Assembly: GCA_031263965.1 (NCBI GenBank)
Contig: JAISES010000248.1
Location: 1-22,152, forward strand
DNA length: 22,152 bases
Direction of reading: 5' to 3'
DNA from: Prevotella sp.
Lineage (GTDB): Bacteria; Bacteroidota; Bacteroidia; Bacteroidales; Dysgonomonadaceae
Every line of letters begins with the position of its first letter. The first letter of the stretch is position 1. The notes under the pieces are model-generated. The model saw only the letters and a program-made list of their open reading frames with translations, ran no database searches and had not been told where the DNA came from. The position numbers and the translations under genes were made by a program. Below are positions 7,387-15,577 of the stretch, in pieces.

Positions 7387-8019
7387 ATGGCTAACATAGA
7401 AACAGGCGGAAATGACGCTAAAAAAGGGAAACCGCAAAGAAAAGTATTAAGGGTAGATTTTACTCCGATGGTAGATATGAACATGTTGCTGATCACATTC
7501 TTTATGTTCTGTACTACGCTTAGTATTCCGCAGATCATGGATATTGCCATGCCGGATACACGAGGTGGGGAAAGCCTGATACCCGAAACAAAGTCATTGA
7601 CTGTAATATTGGGCGAAAACAACAAGGTTTTTTATTATGAAGGGCAGGCAAATTATGAGGATTATACTTCGTTGAAGGAAACAGACTATAAAGGCATGCG
7701 TGATATATTGCTTTCTAAGAATAGCACAAACCTGTCCAGGATAAAAGACCTGAGATTGAAACGGGGCAAAAAGCAAATCTCTGATGAGGAGTTCAAAGCT
7801 GAAGTGACTAAAGTAAATAAGTCGGAAAGTGGAATTTACACCCTTATAAAACCGACAAAAGACTCTAATTTCAAGAATCTGGTGGATGCCTTGGACGAGA
7901 TGCAAATATGCGGGGTTGGCAAGTATATGATCGTTGAACCGAATGAAGGGGATGACTTTTTGATGGAGAATCTAAAAAACAAAGGTCAATTGACGGCGAT
8001 GGCAGAGCGTCCTAAATAA
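7387..8019 (+). CDS. ExbD/TolR family biopolymer transport protein, orphan
   Basis: This 210-residue protein has the ExbD/TolR plan: a short cytoplasmic N-terminus, one membrane helix (about 28-47) and a periplasmic domain. The helix starts with VDFTPMVDMNMLL. D30 in PMVD matches the aspartate that carries protons in ExbD/TolR. The periplasmic part is longer than in E. coli ExbD (about 140 residues in total) because of a charged middle region (about 85-150), a usual feature of Bacteroidetes ExbD proteins. ExbB and TonB genes normally sit beside exbD, but none is present here. It must therefore work with an ExbB encoded elsewhere, or in another role. The gene stands alone between two leftward genes. 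A hairpin downstream may end its transcript. Confidence 0.9.
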   Translation: MANIETGGNDAKKGKPQRKVLRVDFTPMVDMNMLLITFFMFCTTLSIPQIMDIAMPDTRGGESLIPETKSLTVILGENNKVFYYEGQANYEDYTSLKETDYKGMRDILLSKNSTNLSRIKDLRLKRGKKQISDEEFKAEVTKVNKSESGIYTLIKPTKDSNFKNLVDALDEMQICGVGKYMIVEPNEGDDFLMENLKNKGQLTAMAERPK

Positions 8020-8052
8020 AACCGGATTGTTCTTAATTTTGTATAAATAGCG

Positions 8053-8090
8053 GAAACTACAGGTCGTATAACTTGTAGTTTCTGTTTATC
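8053..8090. terminator. Hairpin between convergent exbD-like and lptD genes
   Basis: GAAACTACAGG (8053-8063) pairs with CTTGTAGTTTC (8072-8082), giving an 11-bp stem with one G-T pair and an 8-base loop. The following tgtttatctt is only moderately T-rich, so this is a plausible but not strong rho-independent terminator. It lies 33 bp after the exbD stop. Confidence 0.5.
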
Positions 8091-8195
8091 TTCGTGGCAG
8101 CCTAAGGATATTAAATTGGCTATCAGCAGCTTTTGAAGATTCTCGCATGAAACGGGCAGTAGATAAGTAAGGATTAAGCGCTTGTAAACAGTTTT

Positions 8196-10964
8196 TTAAT
8201 TCCAGTCGGGATCGTAACCAGATGGACGCCCCCGGTTTTCGTACTTCAGGTCTTGAAGCATCGATGAGCTCGCCCGCAAAGAAACGTAATATGTCTTATA
8301 TGGGCCAACAGGAATAAAGCTTGCCGAAAGAGACCAGCAGTGAAGATTACGGGTAATATTACAAGTCAGGTCAGCTAATTTTTTATTATTAAAATCATAG
8401 CTGGCATTGAAGTTAAAGCTCCAGTTCTTGGTAGGTTGTATGTTGCCGCTAAAACCGAAATTCTTAGTCAGTTGCCCTTTCAGCTCGGCATAGCCATTAC
8501 TATCCGGTTCAGACCAACGACTTGGATTCAGGTTGTAGTTCATCGAAAGATTGAAATTCAAGCTCCATTTTATCTCATTCTTAACATATCCATCCTCGTC
8601 GTATTCATTGTCATCTTTCTTCTCTGATAACAAACTCTTTCTTTCTTGCGACTGGCCTTCACCTTCGACAGTTCCGGTTCGTTGTCCTTCATCCGGCCGG
8701 TCTTTACCCGATTCTTTGTCTTTATCTTTCCCGAACCATTTCTTAAAGGTGTCTTGATTAATGGAAGGGGAAATAGAATATCCTATGCTCCGCAAACGGC
8801 CAAAGCCTTTTCCGTTAGCGATACGCAATTCATTTACTCTCTCAACCCTCGTTGCCTTCCCTTCATTATCTCTTTGCGTAACTTTATATAAATATGGGTC
8901 CCAAATTGCATTTACATTGAAGGGAAAAGACTTGCTCAATTTCAAACGAAGGCTTGTATTAATATCGCTCCACTTAAACTCTTTTGCCTGCATATTATAG
9001 CTGAAACCGATACCCAGGTTATCGATAAGACTGTATTTCTTGTCCTTAACGGAGTCATTCTCTATTTTTTTTACCTTCATCTCCACATTGTTTTCGAACT
9101 GGAAATTGATTGCCCCCTGAGATCCCTGCCCCGGTACGCCAAACATTTCATATCGGTAAGGAGAGTATGTATAAGGCACATAATTCCCTTGATAATCATA
9201 ATGATAGTAAGTCTCATAATAGCCAAATCGAGAACCGCCAAAATCGGGAGCATAGCTAAGACTTATGCTAGGAGAAAAGACATGCCGGATTTGCGCCTTA
9301 TCGTAAAATACAGGTGTGAACATTCCATATAGCTTGGTCTGAAAGCTCAATGCAGCATTAAAGTCATAAACCCGGTTGAAACCATTAGTAGTATCTTTAG
9401 GCACTAATGTCCGGGTATTAGGGTCTTCTGTTATTCCAACCTTGCGGGTATACCAGCGCTCTGTATAGTTGAACGACGGCGTTATATTCAGATAGTTCAG
9501 CACATTGAATGTGGCTGAAACCGGAATGGAATGCTTCATTGCATGCTCCCATTCGGTCATGAGATTCGACTTGAACAACCGATCCTCTTTCGTCTGTATG
9601 CTATTCCGAAGGTCTCCCGAATAGCTCAGTTGAATTTTCTCATACCAACGCTCCGCTCCTACTGCCTCTTTCCGTTTGAAAGGTGCGACACGGCTCATGG
9701 TCATGGTCATGTTAGGCAGAGTCAATGAGATGGTAGAGTCTGATGTTCGTTGAGCGGCATTTATAGAAGCAGAAAAACTCCAGGGCGAATTCGGTATCCG
9801 TTGAGTTATATTTACAGTCGAGCTTTTTGTATTTTGAGTTGCAGCAGGAGTAAAAATACTGTTCAGATTATTCCGGTCGTAAGAACTGGTAGAGAAGTTT
9901 ACACTGGCCGAAACAGTTCTAAATTGGTCGAATTTAGGATCTTGCGAATGAGTCCAATTCAATCTCATATCCTTTGCCACCGAATAGTTAATATCCTTTT
10001 CTCCTGTTTTAGTGACAATATACCCTGCGTCAAACGATCCCGAATACTTATAACGCTTACGGTAAGTAGAGCGGGCATTTAGCCCCCACGATCCTTTCGT
10101 ATATATTTCGCCGGTCAAAGCCAGATCGATGTGATCGCTGATAGCAAAATAATATCCTCCGTCACGAAGATTAAATCCTCTTTCGAGTTCATCTCCATAA
10201 GAGGGCATGATTATCCCCGAAGAATATTTTGAGGAAAAAGGGAAAAAACCGAAAGGTAAGCCGATCGGAAAAAGAGGTAAGTCTTCGATGACAAGATACG
10301 CCGGACCGGCCACAACATTTTTACCATGCCTCACCTTACCTCTGGTCAAAGCCAGATAAAAATGCGGATGTTCGTGGTCGTCGCAGGTTGTATATTTGGC
10401 ATCTTCGGTGAAATACGAATCATCCTCATTCTTCTTCGCCATATCTGCAATAATATACCCTTCCCCTTGCGCCGTTACAAGATGTGTGCTGTATCCCTTT
10501 TTAGTCTTGAAGTTGTACTTCATCGTTTTGGATTCCAACTCGGAATTTTTGTCTGCAAAAACCGGAAACCCGAATTCTTTCCCCACCGAATCGAGTCCGA
10601 AAGTAGCATAAACCAGGCTGCTATCCATATTCATAAATACCTTTTCGCCTTTCAGGGTAATATCCGCATACTTTACTTCAGCTTCTCCGTATAAGTAACC
10701 CCAATTATCGGCAGTCATCACAATAGAGTCCTTGGATGTATAATCTACAATGGCTTCCAGCGCCGACTTTTTCTTCGGGACACTGTCCACAGATAGAGAA
10801 TCCGGTAAAAAACGGGAAGAATCGACAACCGTAGGGGGCAATGTATCTTGCAATGATAATATTGTATAATATCCTTTACCTGTAAATTGTGCACCCAAAA
10901 ACGGCACAGAAAACAAGATAAATAAGAATATATATATAAAGAATCTAATCTTTCTCATTTGCAA
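8196..10964 (-). CDS. lptD: LptD-like outer-membrane LPS assembly protein
   Basis: LptD forms the outer-membrane barrel that inserts lipopolysaccharide into the outer leaflet. The 922-residue protein starts with a signal peptide (about 1-25, cut near FLGA/QF). An OstA/LptA-like jelly-roll domain with repeated beta-strands (roughly 78-170) follows, then the conserved entrance to the barrel: PLFPIGLPFGFFPF (230-243) and SSGIIMPSYG (248-257). The rest is rich in alternating aromatic strands, as in a large barrel. A highly charged, low-complexity stretch near 745-795 probably forms an extracellular loop. The LptD disulphide cysteines of E. coli are not evident. lptE is not adjacent. Bacteroidetes LptD homologues are divergent and often annotated only as 'putative LPS assembly protein'; the family call is good, the function inferred. 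Confidence 0.85.
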   Translation of the reverse strand: MQMRKIRFFIYIFLFILFSVPFLGAQFTGKGYYTILSLQDTLPPTVVDSSRFLPDSLSVDSVPKKKSALEAIVDYTSKDSIVMTADNWGYLYGEAEVKYADITLKGEKVFMNMDSSLVYATFGLDSVGKEFGFPVFADKNSELESKTMKYNFKTKKGYSTHLVTAQGEGYIIADMAKKNEDDSYFTEDAKYTTCDDHEHPHFYLALTRGKVRHGKNVVAGPAYLVIEDLPLFPIGLPFGFFPFSSKYSSGIIMPSYGDELERGFNLRDGGYYFAISDHIDLALTGEIYTKGSWGLNARSTYRKRYKYSGSFDAGYIVTKTGEKDINYSVAKDMRLNWTHSQDPKFDQFRTVSASVNFSTSSYDRNNLNSIFTPAATQNTKSSTVNITQRIPNSPWSFSASINAAQRTSDSTISLTLPNMTMTMSRVAPFKRKEAVGAERWYEKIQLSYSGDLRNSIQTKEDRLFKSNLMTEWEHAMKHSIPVSATFNVLNYLNITPSFNYTERWYTRKVGITEDPNTRTLVPKDTTNGFNRVYDFNAALSFQTKLYGMFTPVFYDKAQIRHVFSPSISLSYAPDFGGSRFGYYETYYHYDYQGNYVPYTYSPYRYEMFGVPGQGSQGAINFQFENNVEMKVKKIENDSVKDKKYSLIDNLGIGFSYNMQAKEFKWSDINTSLRLKLSKSFPFNVNAIWDPYLYKVTQRDNEGKATRVERVNELRIANGKGFGRLRSIGYSISPSINQDTFKKWFGKDKDKESGKDRPDEGQRTGTVEGEGQSQERKSLLSEKKDDNEYDEDGYVKNEIKWSLNFNLSMNYNLNPSRWSEPDSNGYAELKGQLTKNFGFSGNIQPTKNWSFNFNASYDFNNKKLADLTCNITRNLHCWSLSASFIPVGPYKTYYVSLRASSSMLQDLKYENRGRPSGYDPDWN

Positions 10965-10980
10965 GATACAAGATATCGGA

Positions 10981-11118
10981 CTTAGAGCCTGTTTAAATTT
11001 CTAACGAATATTTTATTATATATAGGTTAAGAATCCGGTTCTTCATTCATTTTCAGCCTCTTTCTGTCGGAAGAGAGTTCTAAAAATTTGAATGGTATAA
11101 ATTTAAACAGACTCTTAG
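10981..11118. repeat. 138-bp inverted-repeat element upstream of lptD
   Basis: Terminal arms 10981-11000 (cttagagcctgtttaaattt) and 11099-11118 match in 18 of 20 positions as inverted repeats. The inside is non-coding. Its left end, tgtttaaattt(c)taacgaa followed by A+T, resembles 22071-22090 (tgtttaaattttagcgaaaa), so the element belongs to a dispersed family. No clear target-site duplication is visible. It lies between the lptD start codon and the best promoter candidate, so it may be transcribed as part of the lptD leader. Confidence 0.65.
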
Positions 11119-11129
11119 ATATTTGGGTG

Positions 11130-11137
11130 CAAAGCTA
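11130..11137 (-). promoter_or_regulatory. Candidate lptD -7 promoter box
   Basis: The minus strand reads TAGCTTTG followed by CA, an exact TAnnTTTG match, 166 bases from the lptD ATG and just outside the inverted-repeat element. No TTTG at the ideal -33 distance is seen. A weaker TATCTTGC lies close to the ATG (10970s) and could be an alternative. Confidence 0.4.
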
Positions 11138-11317
11138 ATGAATTAAACACGAATGCGTAATATGAAAAATCAAAAAAAGTATAAAAATTACCGGTCTCTG
11201 TAAAGAATCTTAAGTTCTATAAAATAAATATTAATTACTTAATAGCGCTGCCTGACCGTCAATCTTCTTTCTTTTTATTACTTTTACAGCATTGTTACAT
11301 TTTTAAAAGATCTTTCT
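11138..11317. other. A+T-rich intergenic DNA between lptD promoter and M64 peptidase gene
   Basis: This completes the 353-bp gap between lptD and the M64 gene. It is A+T-rich, with no open frame of note. A TACTTTTA sequence (11279-11286) is one base from the -7 consensus and could serve the M64 gene, but no -33 box supports it. No hairpin or repeat was recognised. Confidence 0.4.
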
Positions 11318-12601
11318 ATGAAATATTTTTTGCTGGCATTTTCATTCTGCATGCTTACAATAGGAATTGAAGCACAAGACTACGACAGTTATTTTATCAA
11401 TAAAACATTACGGGTAGATTACACCTTTTCAGGGAACAGTAAAAACCAGACCGTATCATTGGATCAGTTATGCCAACTTCCACAATGGGCAGGTCGAAAG
11501 CACAATTTACCCGGATTACCCAGACAGGGCAACGGACAGATCAAAGTCACCGACTTAAAGAGTGGAAAATGTATTTATAAAGATTCTTTCAGCACCCTGT
11601 TTCAGGAATGGCTCGACACCCCCGAAGCCGGAGCAGTAAGGAAGAGTTTCGAAAACACATTCCTGATACCGTACCCAAAAGAAAAGGTTGTGGTAGAAGT
11701 AAGCCTCAGGAACAAACTGGGAATTTATGTGACAGCGATAAAACATACAATAGACCCGAATGATATTTTAATAAAGAAGAAAGGCTTAAAAAGCATTCCT
11801 GATTATACGGTAGTACACAAAGGAAGTTCCCCTGATATAAACAAGTCCGTCAATGTTGTTATCCTTGCGGAAGGATACACCTCTTCCGAGATGGAAAAAT
11901 TTAGAAATCATGCACAAATAACATGCGAAGCATTATTCAGCCACAGTCCTTTCGACAAACTACAGGACCGGTTCAACATCCTCGCAGTGGAAACCATATC
12001 GGAAGATTCGGGAGTAAGCGTGCCACGCGAAAACAGATGGAGCGAGACAGCTTTCCATTCCCATTTCGATACGTTCTATTCCGACAGATACCTTACTACT
12101 ACAAACGTGAAAGATATACACGATGCCATAGCAGGTATTCCTTATGCCCATATAATAATACTGGCAAACACGGATGTCTATGGAGGCGGGGGAATTTTTA
12201 ACTCCTACACCCTTACCACTACCGGACACCGTGACTTCAAACCTGTTGTAGTGCACGAGTTCGGGCATAGTTTCGGCGGGTTAGCCGATGAATACTTCTA
12301 TGGCGGAGACTCTTTCAGCGACACATATCCCTTATCGCTCGAACCCTGGGAACCAAACATCACAACACTTGTAGACTTTGCATCAAAATGGGAGAAGTTG
12401 CTAAAACCTCAAACACCTGTACCGACAAACATAGATCTGGCCGGCAAGTATCCTATAGGGGTTTTTGAGGGAGGCGGTTACTCTTCCAAAGGCATATATC
12501 GCCCTGCCGCCGATTGCCGGATGAAGACAAATACCTGCAAAGATTTTTGTCCTGCCTGCCAAAATGCAATAGAAGAAATTGTAAAATTTTATACAGAATA
12601 A
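11318..12601 (+). CDS. Secreted M64 family ('IgA peptidase') zinc metallopeptidase
   Basis: The 427-residue protein begins with a signal peptide (about 1-19, cut near EAQ/DYD). An N-terminal domain (about 20-145) of the M64-N type and a metallopeptidase domain (about 170-425) follow. The zinc site is HEFGHSFGGLADEY: H313, E314 and H317, with D324-E325 downstream, as in M64. Cysteines near the C-terminus (C400, C407, C411, C414) are closely spaced and may form disulphides. The family is named after an IgA1-cleaving enzyme of Clostridium ramosum, but Bacteroidetes members are common and mostly untested, so IgA should not be assumed as substrate. It stands alone, 98 bp before the TPR gene. Confidence 0.9.
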   Translation: MKYFLLAFSFCMLTIGIEAQDYDSYFINKTLRVDYTFSGNSKNQTVSLDQLCQLPQWAGRKHNLPGLPRQGNGQIKVTDLKSGKCIYKDSFSTLFQEWLDTPEAGAVRKSFENTFLIPYPKEKVVVEVSLRNKLGIYVTAIKHTIDPNDILIKKKGLKSIPDYTVVHKGSSPDINKSVNVVILAEGYTSSEMEKFRNHAQITCEALFSHSPFDKLQDRFNILAVETISEDSGVSVPRENRWSETAFHSHFDTFYSDRYLTTTNVKDIHDAIAGIPYAHIIILANTDVYGGGGIFNSYTLTTTGHRDFKPVVVHEFGHSFGGLADEYFYGGDSFSDTYPLSLEPWEPNITTLVDFASKWEKLLKPQTPVPTNIDLAGKYPIGVFEGGGYSSKGIYRPAADCRMKTNTCKDFCPACQNAIEEIVKFYTE

Positions 12602-12642
12602 AAAAAGTGCAGTTAAGATTTTCTTTATAAGCAGAAAACAAC

Positions 12643-12650
12643 TATTTTTG
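12643..12650 (+). promoter_or_regulatory. Predicted promoter box of the TPR gene
   Basis: TATTTTTG matches TAnnTTTG exactly. A T-rich tract (12619-12623, ttttc) lies at the right distance for a degenerate -33 box. The gene starts 49 bases downstream, separating it from the M64 peptidase as its own transcription unit. Confidence 0.5.
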
Positions 12651-12699
12651 TCGCTGCTGAATTTACAGGAATAAAAGTATAACATATAATAATTAAAAG

Positions 12700-13407
12700 A
12701 TGTCTAAGAAGAAACAAGCTGAATTAAGCGAAGAGAAAGACTGGAAACGCATCGACAATGCAGTAGTCGGATCGGAACGCTTTATCGAAAAATATCAAAA
12801 ACAATTATTGATAGGCATCGGAGCGGTTGTTGTTGTCGTATGTGGATTTTTGGGATACAACCACTTCATCGTAAAGCCTAAAACCGAAGAAGCTCAGGTA
12901 GCTATATACAAAGGACAACAATACTTCGGAGCCGGACAAGATTCACTCGCTGTATTCGGAGACGGGAACGGCTATGTCGGATTCGAATCTATAATGGACG
13001 AATACAGTTCTACAAAACCCGGCAAATTAGCAAAGCTGTATGCAGGAGTCTGCTATGCGAACATGGGGCAATACGAAAAAGCGCTTGATTATCTGAAAGG
13101 ATATAGCGGAAGCGACGAAATCGTATCCTACCTGGTAAACGGAGCCATCGGTGACTGCCTTGATAATTCGGGAAAAACAGAAGAAGCAATATCTTATTAT
13201 ATAAAAGCAGCGAAAGGCGTAGATAATGAATCGCAAAGCCCCATCCTGTACAAAAAAGCAGGGCTGATATATCGCGATCTGGGACAATACGACAAAGCGA
13301 TAGAAGTGTTCACGACTGTCAAAAACCGGTATATGAAAAATACCCAGGCATTTATGGAAGCCGATAAATACATTGAAGAGGCTACCATCTTGAAAAATAA
13401 AAAATAA
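12700..13407 (+). CDS. Membrane-anchored tetratricopeptide repeat protein
   Basis: This 235-residue protein has a charged cytoplasmic N-terminus (1-34), one membrane helix (about 36-54, IGIGAVVVVVCGFLGY) and an extracytoplasmic domain with TPR-type helical pairs. The pairs lie at about 112-135 (YANMGQYEKALDYL), 147-171 (DNSGKTEEAISYYIKA) and 182-209 (YRDLGQYDKAIEVF). The architecture resembles YfgM/BamD-like proteins that scaffold partners in the periplasm. Homologues are widespread in Bacteroidetes as 'tetratricopeptide repeat protein'; the partner is unknown. A terminator follows, so it is probably monocistronic and not part of the ftsX operon. Confidence 0.85.
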   Translation: MSKKKQAELSEEKDWKRIDNAVVGSERFIEKYQKQLLIGIGAVVVVVCGFLGYNHFIVKPKTEEAQVAIYKGQQYFGAGQDSLAVFGDGNGYVGFESIMDEYSSTKPGKLAKLYAGVCYANMGQYEKALDYLKGYSGSDEIVSYLVNGAIGDCLDNSGKTEEAISYYIKAAKGVDNESQSPILYKKAGLIYRDLGQYDKAIEVFTTVKNRYMKNTQAFMEADKYIEEATILKNKK

Positions 13408-13427
13408 GATTCGACGATATATATCAG

Positions 13428-13462
13428 AAAGAGGGTTTCGGTTTAAGACTCCCTCTTTTTTA
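13428..13462 (+). terminator. Rho-independent terminator after the TPR gene
   Basis: AAAGAGGG (13428-13435) pairs with CCCTCTTT (13451-13458), an 8-bp perfect stem with a 15-base loop. It is followed by a T-rich tract (tttttatttt). It lies 21 bp after the stop codon. Confidence 0.75.
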
Positions 13463-13524
13463 TTTTCCACCCGACTTTATTATTAAAAAAAACAAAAATA
13501 CTACTGTAAGATGTATTTATTTTG

Positions 13525-13532
13525 TTTCTTTG
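13525..13532 (+). promoter_or_regulatory. Possible -7 box of the ftsX operon
   Basis: TTTCTTTG followed by CA is one base from TAnnTTTG and lies 59 bases before the ftsX ATG, downstream of the TPR terminator. No matching -33 box is seen. The operon must have a promoter in this gap, and this is the best candidate. Confidence 0.35.
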
Positions 13533-13591
13533 CACCGAATTTGGGTGATTAGTGCCCGAATAGGAAATATCTCTTAATTATCTGCATACAA

Positions 13592-14485
13592 ATGGCTGAC
13601 AGGCATCAGTTTAAAACCATATCCCTGTTTACGGCAGGAGTAATTACCACAATTAGTATTACTCTTGTCCTTTTCTTATTGGGACTGACCTTCCTTGTCG
13701 GATTCACCGCAAAAGGAATGGGCGACTTCCTGAAAGAAAGCATGGGGATTTCCATAGAATTGACGGAAAATATAGACGGAGAATCTATCAATAAGATCCG
13801 GAAGGAACTTGACGCCAATCCCTATGTAAAATCGACAACCTATATCAGTAAAGAAGAATCGAAAAAGAAACTGATCGCCGATCTGGGACGCGACCCTGAA
13901 GAAGTGCAAGGTTATAATCCGGCGCACGCATATATTGATGTATTCATCAAATCGGAATATATGGAGGCCGACAGCCTGCAAAAAGTAAAAGATAGTTTTA
14001 CCCGCATGAGGCTGCATGAAGGAAGTATTGTAAATGACTTCATATATAGCGAAGGCGATATAACAAATGTAAATAAAAACCTGTCGCTCATAGGCACTAC
14101 GCTTATTATATTGGCTGTAATACTGATACTTATTTCTATCACTCTGATACGTAGCATCATCCAGTTGAATATTTATTCAAAAAGGTTTCTCATCAATACA
14201 ATGCAACTGGTGGGAGCAACAAACTCCTTCATAAGGAGGCCTTTTATACGGAAAATGGTATTGAGCGGTGTTATAGCCGCCATATTCGCCGGTTTGGCTA
14301 TAACAGGAGTCATATATTATGTAACCGGCATTATACCCGAAGCTATATCGATAGTAAAGATGTACGAGCTGGTAATCGTATACGGACTGGTATTTATTTC
14401 GGGAATAACAATCACAACTGTGGCTACGGCATGGGCCGTAAACAGATATTTAAGAATGACAACAAATAAACTTTATCACGTTTAA
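13592..14485 (+). CDS. ftsX: Cell division protein FtsX
   Basis: FtsX is the membrane subunit of the FtsEX complex, which couples ATP hydrolysis at the divisome to activation of peptidoglycan hydrolases. The 297-residue protein has the expected layout: a membrane helix at about 12-38, an extracytoplasmic loop (about 40-163) holding the hydrolase-regulator contact region, and three helices near 165-189, 223-245 and 259-283. The MQLVGATNSFIRRPF stretch (204-218) is the FtsX cytoplasmic loop signature. ftsE is not next to it. It heads a tight rightward operon with DUF3098, uppP, truB, queA and folK; the next start is 4 bp away. Confidence 0.93.
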   Translation: MADRHQFKTISLFTAGVITTISITLVLFLLGLTFLVGFTAKGMGDFLKESMGISIELTENIDGESINKIRKELDANPYVKSTTYISKEESKKKLIADLGRDPEEVQGYNPAHAYIDVFIKSEYMEADSLQKVKDSFTRMRLHEGSIVNDFIYSEGDITNVNKNLSLIGTTLIILAVILILISITLIRSIIQLNIYSKRFLINTMQLVGATNSFIRRPFIRKMVLSGVIAAIFAGLAITGVIYYVTGIIPEAISIVKMYELVIVYGLVFISGITITTVATAWAVNRYLRMTTNKLYHV

Positions 14486-14489
14486 AAAT

Positions 14490-14747
14490 ATGGATAAGAA
14501 AAATTTCGCCTTCGACAAGCTGAACTATATCATCTGTGCGGTATCCGTTCTGCTCATAGTTACAGGATTTATCCTTATGACCGGACCTTCCTCCAGTGTA
14601 GAAAGGGGATTCGAGCCTGATATTTTCAGTACACGAAGAATCGTAGTCGCGCCGATGGTTTGCTTCGCCGGATTCCTGCTGATGATAGCAGGAATACTAT
14701 ACCCTCGAAAAAAAGAGGTTTCTGAAGAAAATAAAGCACAAAACTAA
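14490..14747 (+). CDS. DUF3098 family small membrane protein
   Basis: This 85-residue protein has two predicted membrane helices (about 13-31 and 52-69) joined by a short loop containing FEPDIFSTRR, and a charged C-terminal tail. It matches the DUF3098 family, found in Bacteroidetes, which has no known function. It lies between ftsX (4 bp upstream) and uppP (22 bp downstream). The position suggests a role in division or in undecaprenyl-phosphate metabolism, but that is inference from neighbours only. Confidence 0.85.
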   Translation: MDKKNFAFDKLNYIICAVSVLLIVTGFILMTGPSSSVERGFEPDIFSTRRIVVAPMVCFAGFLLMIAGILYPRKKEVSEENKAQN

Positions 14748-14769
14748 CGCATTACCTTATAAAATATAA

Positions 14770-15570
14770 ATGGAAATAATAGAAGCGATTATCCTCGGTA
14801 TAATTCAAGGTTTAACAGAATTTCTGCCTGTAAGCAGCAGCGGGCATCTTGTTATCGGGAGCGAGTTGTTGGGACTACAGGGAGAAGAGAACCTCATATT
14901 CGCAATAGCCGTACATGCAGCTACCGTTTTGAGTACTATCGTAATCCTGCGCAAGGATATATGGGTGCTGATAAAAGGATTGTTAAAATTTGAGTGGAAC
15001 GAAGAAACGCAATATCTGTCAAAAATAGCATTGTCTCTTATCCCTGTAATGATTGTCGGCTTTTTCCTGAAGGATTATGTCGAAAGCCTTTTCAGCTCGG
15101 GGTTATTAATAGTGGGTATAGCATTGCTGGTTACCGCCGGATTATTAGCTTTTTCGTATTACGCAAAACCTCAGATCAAACCCAATCTTTCGTACAGAGA
15201 TTCATTTATTATAGGTTTGGCACAAGGTGTTGCCGCTGTTTTCCCCGGCCTGTCACGCTCCGGTTCTACCATTGCAACAGGAATAATATTAGGGAACGAT
15301 AAAGAAAAAGTAGCCAAGTTTTCTTTCTTAATGGTACTTATCCCCATTCTGGGAGAAGCATTTTTAGATCTGATAAAAGGAGACTTTTCCGCCGAAGGAA
15401 GCTCCATCCCGACGGTTTCTCTTATTGCCGGATTTATAGCAGCATTCGTATTCGGCTGCATTGCTTGCAAATGGATGATAAATCTGGTAAAGAAAGGAAA
15501 ATTAATATATTTTGGATACTACTGTGCAGTTGTGGGAATAATTGCCATCATATACTCTTTTGTAAAATAA
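14770..15570 (+). CDS. uppP: Undecaprenyl-diphosphatase UppP (BacA)
   Basis: UppP removes a phosphate from undecaprenyl pyrophosphate, renewing the lipid carrier for peptidoglycan and surface glycans. Loss or excess of the enzyme changes bacitracin sensitivity in other bacteria. The 266-residue polytopic protein shows both family motifs: [14 protein letters not shown] (13-26) with the key glutamate, and [10 protein letters not shown] (159-168) with the key arginine. About eight hydrophobic segments are visible. The length fits the family. It lies 7 bp before truB. Confidence 0.96.
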   Translation: MEIIEAIILGIIQGLTEFLPVSSSGHLVIGSELLGLQGEENLIFAIAVHAATVLSTIVILRKDIWVLIKGLLKFEWNEETQYLSKIALSLIPVMIVGFFLKDYVESLFSSGLLIVGIALLVTAGLLAFSYYAKPQIKPNLSYRDSFIIGLAQGVAAVFPGLSRSGSTIATGIILGNDKEKVAKFSFLMVLIPILGEAFLDLIKGDFSAEGSSIPTVSLIAGFIAAFVFGCIACKWMINLVKKGKLIYFGYYCAVVGIIAIIYSFVK

Positions 15571-15577
15571 GCAATAC

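Noticed and set aside
8148..8171. Tiny open frame (seven codons) between exbD-like and lptD genes
   Set aside because: It is far too short, without conserved context or ribosome-binding signal; no gene can be supported in this 176-bp gap.
13027..13470. Long minus-strand open frame opposite the TPR gene
   Set aside because: The + strand gene has clear TPR repeats, a membrane helix, a promoter box and a terminator; the opposite frame has no recognisable features.
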